Origin: Bradyrhizobium sp. CB82
GTDB lineage: Bacteria; Pseudomonadota; Alphaproteobacteria; Rhizobiales; Xanthobacteraceae
Direction of reading: 5' to 3'
NCBI RefSeq assembly: GCF_029714405.1
Contig: NZ_CP121650.1
Span: forward strand, 4,283,001 to 4,347,000
DNA: 64,000 bases
The position numbers and the translations under genes were made by a program. Below the pieces are notes generated by a model. That model searched no databases, was not told where the DNA came from, and saw nothing but the letters and a program-made list of their open reading frames with translations. How positions within the stretch are numbered: position 1 is the first letter of the stretch; each line of letters begins with the position of its first letter. Shown piece after piece: positions 17,473-25,955 of this stretch.

Positions 17473-18000
17473 ATGAGCGCCTGGCTTAGTGAGACAGAGC
17501 AGCGTCTCGTCGCGGGCGCGGAAGCGGCATCGGCGGCAACGCCGATTCCCACTCAGATTGTTTCCAACGGCGAGTATCTGCCACCCCCGCAGAGCGCTAC
17601 GCAAAAGAAGGTCGAGGCACGGATCAACGAGCTCGCCGATCAAGCACCTCGGCCTGAGCCGCAGGCAGTTCCTGCACACGAGCTGCGGCATGGCGGCGGC
17701 AATTCCTCGCCATGAACGACATCTACGGCAATGTTTTCCAGGTCGCGCCTGTGGAGGCTCGGGAGCCCGAATTGATGCTGGCGCGCGCAAGGCCTCGCCG
17801 GCCAGTTCATCTTTGACGTTCAGACCCATTTCGTGCGCGACCGACTTCGACCACAAGGAGCTCCTTGGGCTGGCGGACTTTGCGAGCCAGCACTGGAACC
17901 CGAAGATGAAGGAGGAGGGCATCTCCTCGCTCGCCCGCTACGCGCGAGAATTCGTCGGTGTGGGCCACGAACGGACGTTAGCACCTCCAATGCCCCGGCG
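17473..18000 (+). pseudogene. Frameshifted and truncated amidohydrolase with Tat leader
   Basis: The gene starts well (ribosome site, MSAWLSETEQRLVAGAEAAS) but then needs at least four frame changes to follow one protein: LGLSRRQFLHTSCGMAAA (a Tat leader), FLAMNDIYGNVFQVAPVEAR, GLAGQFIFDVQTHFVRD and DFDHKELLGLADFASQHWN. The last traceable piece is MKEEGISSLARY. The order of the pieces and the FDVQTHFV metal-site segment fit TIM-barrel amidohydrolases of about 500 residues, so two thirds of the gene is missing. It is a decaying pseudogene. Confidence 0.7.
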
Positions 18001-18073
18001 CGTGGGCGGCGACGATGATAAACTGCTGTCTAAAGTTTGTTCGTCCGGCGGCTCTGAATGATTGTCTCGACAC

Positions 18074-18916
18074 TCACCGCCGGGCGCGCTCCTGCGATTT
18101 TTTTTCGCCGATCAGACAGGGCACCCGGGGCTCTTTCTCGGCGGTTGGGACGATCCCGCTCTCCGGCGTGAGGCCCGCAACTTCGCGAACAAGCTTGGTC
18201 CGGATCGCTTCCTGGAATTTTTCGCGATCCTTGATCGTCATGATGAAGGCGCCCGGCCCTCCGATCACGCAGTCCTCGTAATAGAGATCGAGATTCTCGA
18301 TATCGGTCGTCGAGAGGGATGGCTCCTTCACCATGATCGGGAGGCCGTTGATGATGATGCCTTTCTCCAGGGCAGCGTCACGCGCGCCGGTTACGGGGGC
18401 TCCGTCGTTGTTCGGCCCATCGCCGGAAATATCGATGACGCGCCGCAACCCGCGATAGGGGTTCTCTTCGAACAGCTGCACCGCGAAATTGATCGCGCCG
18501 GAAATCGAGGTACTCGAACCTCGACGAACCGACGTTTTCATGATCTCGGCAGCCACGGCATCCGCCGATTCCGGGCTGTCGATCACGCGCCAGGGAATGA
18601 TGATTTTCTCGTCGCCCGACATCGACCACTCGAAATAGGTCACGGCCACCTTGCTGCCCGGAACGGCCCTCAGCGCCTGCAGGAAGTCTTTGGAGACGAT
18701 GGCCTGTGCATAGCCCTCGCGCTGAATGGCAAGTTCGTCCATATCCATCGAATAGGAGACGTCGACGGCGATAACGAGCTCGACATTGACGGGCTGTACA
18801 CTGTGGTTGGTGTCGGCGAATCGAGAGTTCGGGGTCGGCGCGGCAATGCCAGCAACGTCACCTCCGACTATCGCCCCCGCAACAAGCAGCGCCCCGACCG
18901 AGACACACCAGCGCAT
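18074..18916 (-). CDS. DUF1194 protein with von Willebrand A-like fold
   Basis: The protein has 280 residues with an N-terminal hydrophobic leader ending near GIAAPTP, so it is probably exported. VELVIAVDVSYSMDMDE holds the MIDAS metal motif DxSxS, and IDISGDGPNNDG holds a second MIDAS-type loop. The YYEDCVIGGPGAFI segment is typical of DUF1194. The function of the family is unknown; extracytoplasmic metal-dependent binding is suggested by the fold. It stands alone on the minus strand after the amidohydrolase remnant. Confidence 0.85.
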   Translation of the reverse strand: MRWCVSVGALLVAGAIVGGDVAGIAAPTPNSRFADTNHSVQPVNVELVIAVDVSYSMDMDELAIQREGYAQAIVSKDFLQALRAVPGSKVAVTYFEWSMSGDEKIIIPWRVIDSPESADAVAAEIMKTSVRRGSSTSISGAINFAVQLFEENPYRGLRRVIDISGDGPNNDGAPVTGARDAALEKGIIINGLPIMVKEPSLSTTDIENLDLYYEDCVIGGPGAFIMTIKDREKFQEAIRTKLVREVAGLTPESGIVPTAEKEPRVPCLIGEKKSQERARR

Positions 18917-19409
18917 GGCGGCCCTCCCGTCCTTTCACGAGCATGGTGACACCCAAAACGCGCCCCGAAAAGCGGAAACATGCAATTTGTCGCTCACGTT
19001 CGCAGCGATCGAGGCTTGCTCTGGACGACGGGTAGAAGCTGAAGCGCCGCTCTTCCGCAAGGAAGCCATATCTCATTTCTCCTAGAGACCGCTTACGATT
19101 GACGGTATCGGACGGAGAGGGGAGGCCGACATTAGCCGTCGCTCCTAAGCACACGCGCTCATTCTCTATCGATTCACTTCGATAGTTGGCGAAACAGCCT
19201 TCTCTCACAGCCACGCAAATTTTACTGTGAATTCAAGACCGGAAAGTGTGGGCGGATATACCGTCGGAACTTATCCGTCAGCCTTGACGGTTTGTGGCTG
19301 CAAATCAACGACGAAACGTCGTCCTAAATGATTGAGTGGGAGTGGGGGGTGAGTTGATCCAACTCGACCAAGCCGCCAAATTGCTTCGCGAAACGGGGAC
19401 GACTTCTCC
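18917..19409 (+). other. Intergenic stretch without a convincing gene
   Basis: These 493 bases separate the DUF1194 gene (minus) from rpiB (plus) and should hold both promoters. Two small perfect hairpins are visible, ccgtca/tgacgg at 19275-19290 and acgacg/cgtcgt at 19308-19322, but neither is followed by a T run. No coding pattern was seen. Confidence 0.5.
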
Positions 19410-19859
19410 ATGGCAGCGAGCAACCGCATCGTCCTCTCCAGCGACCACGCTGCCATTCAGCTCCGACAGGCCATTGCCGCTCATGTCGCGGCACATGGCT
19501 GGGCAGTGGTCGACATCGGACCGATGACGCCGGAGAGCACACACTATCCTAAGCACGGCGAAGCGGCGGCGCGGCTCGTCGCCTCCGGCGATTGCCGGTT
19601 TGGCATCATCCTATGCGGCACCGCCCAGGGCATCATGATGGCGGCGAACAAGGTCAAGGGCATCCGCTGCGGCGTCTGCGCCGATACATTCTCGGCCCGC
19701 ATGATCCGCCGGCACAACGATGCCAATATGCTGTCGATTGGCGCGCGCGTGGTGGGTGAAGGGCTGGCGCTCGATATCGTGGATGCGTTCCTGACCGCCC
19801 AGTTCGAGGGCGGCCGGCATGCGACGCGGGTCGAGATGATCGGGGCGCTCGAGGGGTAG
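19410..19859 (+). CDS. rpiB: RpiB/LacAB family sugar-phosphate isomerase
   Basis: The protein has 149 residues. The phosphate-binding SSDHAA is at 10-15, the active-site Cys69 lies in FGIILCGTAQG, and RRHNDANMLSIGARVVG near 100-116 carries the conserved His and Asn. The family interconverts ribose 5-phosphate and ribulose 5-phosphate; related rhizobial and Brucella enzymes act on tetrose phosphates. The CGTAQG loop differs from the common CGTGIG, which may shift specificity (inference). No sugar-kinase or transporter genes are adjacent. Confidence 0.88.
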   Translation: MAASNRIVLSSDHAAIQLRQAIAAHVAAHGWAVVDIGPMTPESTHYPKHGEAAARLVASGDCRFGIILCGTAQGIMMAANKVKGIRCGVCADTFSARMIRRHNDANMLSIGARVVGEGLALDIVDAFLTAQFEGGRHATRVEMIGALEG

Positions 19860-19913
19860 CGCCGTAACCATCGCGACTTAAAACGCTTCCGGCCATATTG
19901 CGCCGGGCATCGG

Positions 19914-20837
19914 CTACTTCGAACCTGCATTCGAGACTTCGCTCGGAAGACCATTCTCGATGACGGATCGTTCAAGAAACCGCACGAACGTATCCAGCAC
20001 CGCTGAGCGATTGCCGCGGCTCCAAACCGCCGAAATTGGCAGCCGTGTGGAAAGGTCGCTGAGCTTGCGCACGGCAACGCCGTGCCTGGGAAGGTTGCCT
20101 ATGCAACTCGAATAGATGGCGACGCCGGCACCCGCGATCACCAGGCCGAAGATGCCATCGCTGTTTGTCGCTTCCAGGGAGATATCGGGAAAGTATCCTT
20201 TCGCCCTGCATTCCGCGAAGACCTGATTGCGAAAAACGACCCAGCTGTCGCCCGTGCCGAAAACGAATTTCTGATCCTTCAGCTCTGATAGCGCCAAACT
20301 CTCCTTGCTCGCGAGCGGGTGGCCCGACGGCAGGACGACGACATACTCGTTCTCGTCGAAGGTCAGGCTTTTCGTGGCCTGATGCTGAAATTCCCCATAC
20401 AGAAATCCGATATCGATTGTCTGCTGGAGGATCGCGACATGCTGGTGGATTGTCGGCATGAAAACGAGATCGAGGGAGATGTCTGGGTGCGCCAGGTTGA
20501 AGTCGCGCAGAAACTCCGGGAGGCGGCCGTTGATGGCGAAATCCGTGTAGGCGACGCGCAACTCTCCTTGCAGCCCTCGCGCGGCCTTCCGTGCCCGTGC
20601 GACAGCTTGTTCGATCTGCGTGGGAATACCCGATATTTCGGTGAGGAATGCCTTGCCCGCTTCCGTCAACTCGACCCGGCGCGTTGAGCGGGTAAGCAAC
20701 GGAGTGCCGACTTCGGCCTCGATTTGCTGAATGGTTTTGGTCAACGCGGGTTGGGCGATGCGCAGTGAATCGGCGGCTCTGCCGAAGTGCAGTTCTTTGC
20801 CAATGGCCGCGAAGGCCCGCAGATGTCTCAGTTCCAA
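19914..20837 (-). CDS. LysR family transcriptional regulator
   Basis: The protein has 307 residues. The N-terminal winged helix reads MELRHLRAFAAIGKELHFGR, followed by the linker helix and a periplasmic-binding-like effector domain. It is divergent from the MHS transporter gene, with a TTGAT-N11-ATCAA box in between, the classic arrangement for control of the neighbour and itself. Confidence 0.92.
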   Translation of the reverse strand: MELRHLRAFAAIGKELHFGRAADSLRIAQPALTKTIQQIEAEVGTPLLTRSTRRVELTEAGKAFLTEISGIPTQIEQAVARARKAARGLQGELRVAYTDFAINGRLPEFLRDFNLAHPDISLDLVFMPTIHQHVAILQQTIDIGFLYGEFQHQATKSLTFDENEYVVVLPSGHPLASKESLALSELKDQKFVFGTGDSWVVFRNQVFAECRAKGYFPDISLEATNSDGIFGLVIAGAGVAIYSSCIGNLPRHGVAVRKLSDLSTRLPISAVWSRGNRSAVLDTFVRFLERSVIENGLPSEVSNAGSK

Positions 20838-20854
20838 CGCTATCGCACCGCCAA

Positions 20855-20875
20855 TTGATATCTGAATGGCATCAA
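20855..20875. promoter_or_regulatory. Probable LysR-type operator (T-N11-A box)
   Basis: The inverted repeat ttgat (20855-20859), 11 bases, atcaa (20871-20875) lies 18 bp upstream of the LysR start and in front of the divergent transporter gene. A further TTGAT half-site occurs at 20887-20891. The pattern is the standard recognition-box form of LysR regulators. Confidence 0.5.
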
Positions 20876-21045
20876 TAAGCGCGAAATTGATATTTTACAA
20901 GCTCGTCTGACATTCACACTCTGGTGCTCGCTGCCCAGGTTGCTGGCGCCTCGAGAGATGAACGAGATCCGAGAGAGGTGCGGCCCAAGGCACGCCGAAA
21001 CAAAACTTGCTGGATTTAGGGACCTTACAAACCATCAAGAGGGGA

Positions 21046-22413
21046 ATGACAGTCGTGCTGACTTATCAAGACAATCGAGTTCCAGCGAGCACGCTCCGCA
21101 AGGTCGTCAGCGCCGCTGCCATCGGTAACTTCGTTGAGTGGTTCGATTTCGCCGTATACGGCTTCCTTGCAACCGTTATCGCCAGCCAGTTTTTTCCGAG
21201 CTCGGACGTAAGCCTGGGGCTGTTGAAGACATTCGGCGTGTTCGCGGTCGCCTTTGGTATGCGTCCGCTCGGGGGCGTATTCTTCGGAATTCTTGGCGAC
21301 AAGCTCGGGCGAAAGAGCATTCTTTCGTTGACCATCCTGCTTATGGCCGGCGCCACCACATTTATCGGGCTCCTGCCGTCCCACGCCGCCATTGGCGTCA
21401 TGGCGCCGGTGCTCTTGACTGTTCTGCGCTGTGTCCAAGGCTTTTCGGCCGGTGGGGAATATGCCGGTTCCGTAGCCTACGTCATGGAGCATGCGCCGCG
21501 CGACCAACGGGGCTGGTATGGCAGCTTCGTTCCAGTTTCAACCTTCACGGCCTTCGCAAGCGCTGCGCTGCTGGTGTTCGTCCTTGAAAGCAGCCTGACG
21601 GCCGAAGCCATGTCCGGTTGGGGCTGGCGCGTACCATTCCTTGTGGCTGCGCCTCTCGGCCTGATCGGGCTCTACCTGCGGTGGCGACTGGAAGAAACAC
21701 CCGCGTTCCAAGCCATGTCGTCGGAGAAGAAATCGGAAGGTCACTCCAAGCTTGCCGATACGCTGCGTGATCAGGGATCATCCATTCTTCGCCTTGGCGC
21801 ATTCATCTCCCTGACCGCGCTCTCATTCTATACGTTCACGACCTACTTCGCGACCTATCTTCAAGTTGTCGGGAATCTCACGCGACCGCAGGCCCTTCTG
21901 GTGTCGACGGTTGCACTTCTTTTTGCCGCTGCTTGTTGCCCCGCTGCCGGAGCGTTCACGGACCGAGTGGGGCGGCGCAAAACCGTAGCAGCCATTGGCG
22001 GATGGGTGGTGCTTACCGTCCTTCCTGCTTTCTGGCTCGCCACCTCGGGTTCACTCCCACTTGCAATCTTAGGAGTGCTCCTTCTGGCCGTAGGCGCTCT
22101 CGCCAGCGGCGTCGTAACGGCGGCTCTGTTGTCGGAAACCTTTCCGACACGCACGCGGTACACCGCCTCTGCCCTGACCTACAACGTTTCCTATACGATC
22201 TTCGGCGGCACGGCTCCCTTGATGGCCACCTGGCTGATCGGGACGACCGGCAACAATCTGGCGCCTGCTTTCTATCTCATGGCAATCGCAGTGCTCGCTT
22301 TGATCGGTGGATTGGCCCTGCCCGAGACCTACCGCATCTCCTTGATGCAGGACGACGGCAGGCGTGATGGCGATACAAGTTTGCGCATCGCCACCAGGAA
22401 CTCTGCGGCCTAG
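21046..22413 (+). CDS. MFS transporter, metabolite:H+ symporter (MHS) family
   Basis: The protein has 455 residues from the ATG at 21046 behind GAGGGG. It has twelve membrane segments. SAAAIGNFVEWFDFAVYGF near the start, GDKLGRKSIL in the first cytoplasmic loop and the LRCVQGFSAGGEYAGSVAYV segment mark the ProP/ShiA (MHS) group, which imports betaines, proline, shikimate or dicarboxylates. Its neighbours (DUF5943 protein and M19-like protein) also accompany dimethylglycine-type catabolism in pseudomonads, so a betaine-like substrate is a reasonable guess. Confidence 0.9.
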   Translation: MTVVLTYQDNRVPASTLRKVVSAAAIGNFVEWFDFAVYGFLATVIASQFFPSSDVSLGLLKTFGVFAVAFGMRPLGGVFFGILGDKLGRKSILSLTILLMAGATTFIGLLPSHAAIGVMAPVLLTVLRCVQGFSAGGEYAGSVAYVMEHAPRDQRGWYGSFVPVSTFTAFASAALLVFVLESSLTAEAMSGWGWRVPFLVAAPLGLIGLYLRWRLEETPAFQAMSSEKKSEGHSKLADTLRDQGSSILRLGAFISLTALSFYTFTTYFATYLQVVGNLTRPQALLVSTVALLFAAACCPAAGAFTDRVGRRKTVAAIGGWVVLTVLPAFWLATSGSLPLAILGVLLLAVGALASGVVTAALLSETFPTRTRYTASALTYNVSYTIFGGTAPLMATWLIGTTGNNLAPAFYLMAIAVLALIGGLALPETYRISLMQDDGRRDGDTSLRIATRNSAA

Positions 22414-22587
22414 GCGCCGAGTCTCGATATTTCGCAGAAATGGACAGTGACGATTTGATTGAAGTTTCGCTTCGCTTGGCGGGTGCTTTCGAAATCCATG
22501 ATTGGCGACTTGCCGAGCGGTCGCCGATTTCAGAGGGCTGCGGCCAAGCGACATACGCGCTCTTGCCTCAATGATTGGGAGATCATC

Positions 22588-23112
22588 TTGCGGCCAACGA
22601 TCGATATCGACGTCAACGAGGAAACTGGCGTTTGGGAAACCGACGGACTTCCGATGCTTTACGTTCCCCGGCACTTCATGGCGAACGTCCACAACGCCGT
22701 TGAAAGCGAACTGGGCCTTGCCGCGTACAAAAGGGTGCTGGATGCTGCCGGATCCAAGTCAGCATATTACTGGTGCAAAAGGCAGGACGAGATTGGTCAA
22801 TTCGACGGGGCTCAAGTCTTCGAGCGCTACTTCCAACGATTGACGGCACGAGGCTGGGGGCAGTTCAGGATCGAGACTCTCGACGCTCGGGCTGGATCGG
22901 CAATCGTCACCCTGAAGAACTCGATCTATGTTCTGCAAAATGACGGCAAAGCGGATCATCCTGTTTGCTATATGTTCGAAGGTTTCCTGAGCGGGAGCTT
23001 TCGGTATGTCGCGGAACGCCAAGGACATTCGGTAGGCGCGATAGAATGTCGCGAAGTGCAGTGCGAGGCCATGGGCTTCGATAATTGCAGGTTCGAGCTC
23101 GGAGCAAAATAA
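22588..23112 (+). CDS. DUF5943 / V4R-domain protein
   Basis: The protein has 174 residues from a TTG at 22588, behind GGGAG at good spacing; homologs begin at about this point. It reads RPTIDIDVNEETGVWETDGL at the start, and its second half is a V4R-type small-molecule binding domain with the conserved Cys pair region CREVQCEAMGFDNCRFEL. Its function is unknown. A homolog lies beside an M19-like gene and dgcAB in the Pseudomonas dimethylglycine locus (from memory), matching its position here before the M19-like gene. Confidence 0.8.
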   Translation: MRPTIDIDVNEETGVWETDGLPMLYVPRHFMANVHNAVESELGLAAYKRVLDAAGSKSAYYWCKRQDEIGQFDGAQVFERYFQRLTARGWGQFRIETLDARAGSAIVTLKNSIYVLQNDGKADHPVCYMFEGFLSGSFRYVAERQGHSVGAIECREVQCEAMGFDNCRFELGAK

Positions 23113-23329
23113 AGCAACTCCAGCAAAAGTGCGAAGCGGTTTCGCACCTGGATCTGCGCCGCAAGCAAGAAATAAAAGCAAATCTGGCGAGCCGGATTTC
23201 GCCCAACAGAGCAAACATCTTCACTTTGGCGTCCCGCATGCCGGGAACGCGACCATTCACCCGGAGCGGGCAAGACACCCGTCAAAGCCGACCGACGGCT
23301 ATCCGCAAATCAACTGAAGCGAGGAACCC

Positions 23330-24322
23330 ATGGAGCAATCCGCGAAAACGATTCACGAAAGATCCATTGTCATCGACGGATTGATCATTTCAAATTGGGG
23401 AGAGGATGTTTTCAAGGCAATGCATGCGGCGGGTTTGACCGCGGCGAACTGTACGTGCAGCGTCTGGGAAGATTTCCAAGGTACTGTCGATAATCTGGTG
23501 AGGTGGAACGGCTGGTTTCGCGACTTCTCAGGCTACATCCTCAAGGCGGAAAGCGTCGCCGACATCCGCCGCGCGAAGGACCAAGGCAAGACCGCCATCA
23601 TATTGGGAATGCAGAATACGTCTGCGTTCGAAGACCAGATCGGCTATGTGGAAGTTCTGCGGACGCTTGGTGTCCGGATCGCCCAAATGACCTACAACAC
23701 GCAGAACTGGGTCGGCAGCGGGTGCTATGAATCCACCGATGGCGGGCTTTCCGATTTCGGGCGAGATGTCGTCGCCGAGATGAATCGGGTCGGCATGCTC
23801 TGCGATCTCAGCCATGTCGGTCCCAAAACATCCCGCGATGTTATCGACGCATCCAGCCGGCCGGTCGCCTATTCGCACTGCCTTCCCGCTGCGCTGAAGA
23901 GCCACCCTCGGAACAAGTCTGATGAAGAATTGCGTTACATCGTGGACAAGGGCGGCTTCGTGGGGGTTACAATGTTCCCACCCTTCCTCGAAAAAGGCAT
24001 CAATTCGAACGTGGACGATTACATCTCTGCTATCGATTACGTCATCAATCTCGTCGGAGAGGGATCTGTCGGCATTGGCACGGATTTCACCGAAGGATAT
24101 GGGACCGACTTCTTCAATTGGATCACCCATGACAAGGGCTTTGGGCGACAGCTGACCAAGTTCGGGGAGATCGTAAACCCCGAAGGTATCCGTGAGATTC
24201 GTGATTTTCCCAATCTGGCGGTGGCAATGGAGCGGGCGGGCTGGAATGCGAAGAAGATCGAAAACGTCCTTGGGTTGAACTGGTTGGCGCTGCTTGAAAC
24301 TGTTTGGTCCTCCAGGATGTGA
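23330..24322 (+). CDS. M19 (renal dipeptidase)-like protein lacking several metal ligands
   Basis: The protein has 330 residues, with GAGG ahead of the ATG. The fold signatures of membrane dipeptidases are present: CDLSHVGPKT with its His, RPVAYSHCLPAAL with its His, and VGIGTDF with its Asp. The N-terminal metal motif HxD is absent (SIVIDGLIISNWGED reads Leu and Ile there) and the bridging Glu is replaced in ILGMQNTSAFEDQ. I believe this variation is shared by the subfamily found beside DUF5943 genes. It is therefore unlikely to be an ordinary dinuclear dipeptidase; a mononuclear hydrolase is possible. Confidence 0.85.
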   Translation: MEQSAKTIHERSIVIDGLIISNWGEDVFKAMHAAGLTAANCTCSVWEDFQGTVDNLVRWNGWFRDFSGYILKAESVADIRRAKDQGKTAIILGMQNTSAFEDQIGYVEVLRTLGVRIAQMTYNTQNWVGSGCYESTDGGLSDFGRDVVAEMNRVGMLCDLSHVGPKTSRDVIDASSRPVAYSHCLPAALKSHPRNKSDEELRYIVDKGGFVGVTMFPPFLEKGINSNVDDYISAIDYVINLVGEGSVGIGTDFTEGYGTDFFNWITHDKGFGRQLTKFGEIVNPEGIREIRDFPNLAVAMERAGWNAKKIENVLGLNWLALLETVWSSRM

Positions 24323-24446
24323 GTGTCCGACCAAACGGTTCGGCTTCGTTCTGGCGCGTGACTCCACGCCCAGGTCACGTTGCGTTGCGCGCCGTCGACG
24401 AAGGTGTTGAAGCCGGCGACAACGGTAGCGCCCTCGGGAGGACCTT

Positions 24447-24944
24447 TCACCCCCGCGACATCTTTTCAAACCGCTTGATCAACCTTTCCCTCTTCAGTCG
24501 CGACAACCGCTGGATCCAGAACATCCCGTCGAGCTGATCGATCTCGTGCTGGTGGCAGACGGCGCGCAAGCCGTCCGACTCCTCGGTCTGCATGTTGCCG
24601 TCCACATCCCGATAGCTGATCCGGACGCGGGCATGGCGCGTGACCTCGTCGTTGACGCCGGGCATCGAGACGCTGCCTTCGCGATGCAGGATCATCTCGG
24701 GTGAAGCCCACGTGATCTCCGGATTGACGTAGGTCCGCGCGCCGTCCTTGGCGTCGAGTTCGAGCACCACGACGCGCACGGGGATGCCGATATGCGGCGC
24801 TGTGATCCCGATGCCGGGGGCGGCGCGCATCGTCTCGAGCAGATCCCTTGCAAGCTCTTGCAACGCGTCGTCGAACACGGTCACGGGCCGTGCCGGGATC
24901 GCGAGCCGGCGGTCGGGATAGCGGACGATCGGGCGGATGGTCAT
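24447..24944 (-). CDS. Peptide-deformylase-like protein with altered active site
   Basis: The protein has 165 residues from the ATG at 24944. Overall it is a clear deformylase (RPIVRYPDRRLAIPARPV, the long helix, RMISYRDVDG-like strand). Motif 1, normally GxGxAAPQ, is GIGITAPH (His51 for Gln). Motif 2, normally EGCxS, is EGSVS (Ser91 for the metal-ligand Cys). Motif 3, normally HExxH, is HEIDQ (Gln137 for the second His). With two of three metal ligands changed it should not be a housekeeping deformylase. It is the last gene of an importer/C45/RpiR operon. Confidence 0.85.
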   Translation of the reverse strand: MTIRPIVRYPDRRLAIPARPVTVFDDALQELARDLLETMRAAPGIGITAPHIGIPVRVVVLELDAKDGARTYVNPEITWASPEMILHREGSVSMPGVNDEVTRHARVRISYRDVDGNMQTEESDGLRAVCHQHEIDQLDGMFWIQRLSRLKRERLIKRFEKMSRG

Positions 24945-25023
24945 GATCTGGTGTTCGACGGTGACGGAGTCCAAAGCAGCGTAGCGCAGGTGGCGTTGCT
25001 GCCATGAGCAGACCGCCGGGCGG

Positions 25024-25941
25024 TCAGCCAACCTCTATGTTCATCTCCGCAATCAGCCGCTCGCGACCCGCCAGGGAGTTTAGCGCCTTGTCTCCCAGTT
25101 CCCTCGCGACAAGGTTGAGCAGCGCTTCACAGAAGACGACATAGGCGCCCATGCTGTTCGAATAGAAGCTGCTAGCGTGGGGGATGAAGAAAGCGTGCTC
25201 TGCGGGAGGAACGAGCGGTGACGACCGGGAATCCGTAATCGCGACAACCGTCTGGCCGTTCGAAGCCGCGACCCGGGCCACCTCCGCGACGCTGCGCGTA
25301 TAGGGCGCGCAGCTGGCGACGATGACGACGTCGCCCCGCTCGAGCTGTGACAATGCCTCGGCGACGCCAAGGCGCGGCGCATCCAGAAGCGCGACGTCCG
25401 AGCGCACCATTCCCAGGCAATAAGTGAGGAAGCTCGCCAGCGAGTGGAATTGGCGAACACCATGGACACGAACACGGCGGGCGTTTGCCAGGAGCCTTGT
25501 AGCCCCTTGCAGAGCGGCTCCGTCCAGCTGTCCGAGGAATCCGTCGACATTCGCTGCCGTTTCCCGCGCCAGCTGCACGAACGTCTCGACTTCGGCATTG
25601 CCGACGGACGGTGCGGCCATGAGCCGACCGGCCTGGCGGCTATAGAAATATTGCTGGTCGTCAGCGATGGCCTTGCGGAAGACCGCCTGGAAATCGCTGA
25701 AGCCCTCGAAGCCGAGTCGTTTCGCCAGTCTGGTCAGCGTCGACGGATTGATGCCGAACTGATCGGCAAGCTCCGAGATCGAGCGAACCGCCGACTGTTC
25801 CGGCGCTTCCACCAGCTTTGCGAATACATCATGGGCTTTGGCGCCGAGCGAAAATCCTGCCTCGTCGCGGCCGATCGAGAGCGCGAGTGCCCTGAGATCC
25901 TCGATGGTGCGCGGCGGCTCCGCGACGGCTTGCCCTGGCAT
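25024..25941 (-). CDS. MurR/RpiR family transcriptional regulator
   Basis: The protein has 305 residues from the ATG at 25941. The N-terminal helix-turn-helix reads ELADQFGINPSTLTRLAKRL and the C-terminal SIS domain starts near RRVRVHGVRQFHSLASFL, with GDVVIVASCAPYTRSV as the sugar-phosphate-binding loop region. It lies between the C45 gene (14 bp gap) and the deformylase-like gene in one minus-strand series, so it probably controls this operon. Its effector may be a phosphorylated sugar or a related acid; that is not shown by sequence. Confidence 0.9.
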   Translation of the reverse strand: MPGQAVAEPPRTIEDLRALALSIGRDEAGFSLGAKAHDVFAKLVEAPEQSAVRSISELADQFGINPSTLTRLAKRLGFEGFSDFQAVFRKAIADDQQYFYSRQAGRLMAAPSVGNAEVETFVQLARETAANVDGFLGQLDGAALQGATRLLANARRVRVHGVRQFHSLASFLTYCLGMVRSDVALLDAPRLGVAEALSQLERGDVVIVASCAPYTRSVAEVARVAASNGQTVVAITDSRSSPLVPPAEHAFFIPHASSFYSNSMGAYVVFCEALLNLVARELGDKALNSLAGRERLIAEMNIEVG

Positions 25942-25955
25942 CGGCCTGATCCTGT

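Noticed and set aside
19275..19322. Two small perfect hairpins as possible terminators
   Set aside because: Six-base arms without T runs are expected by chance in a gap of this length, and no gene ends just before them.
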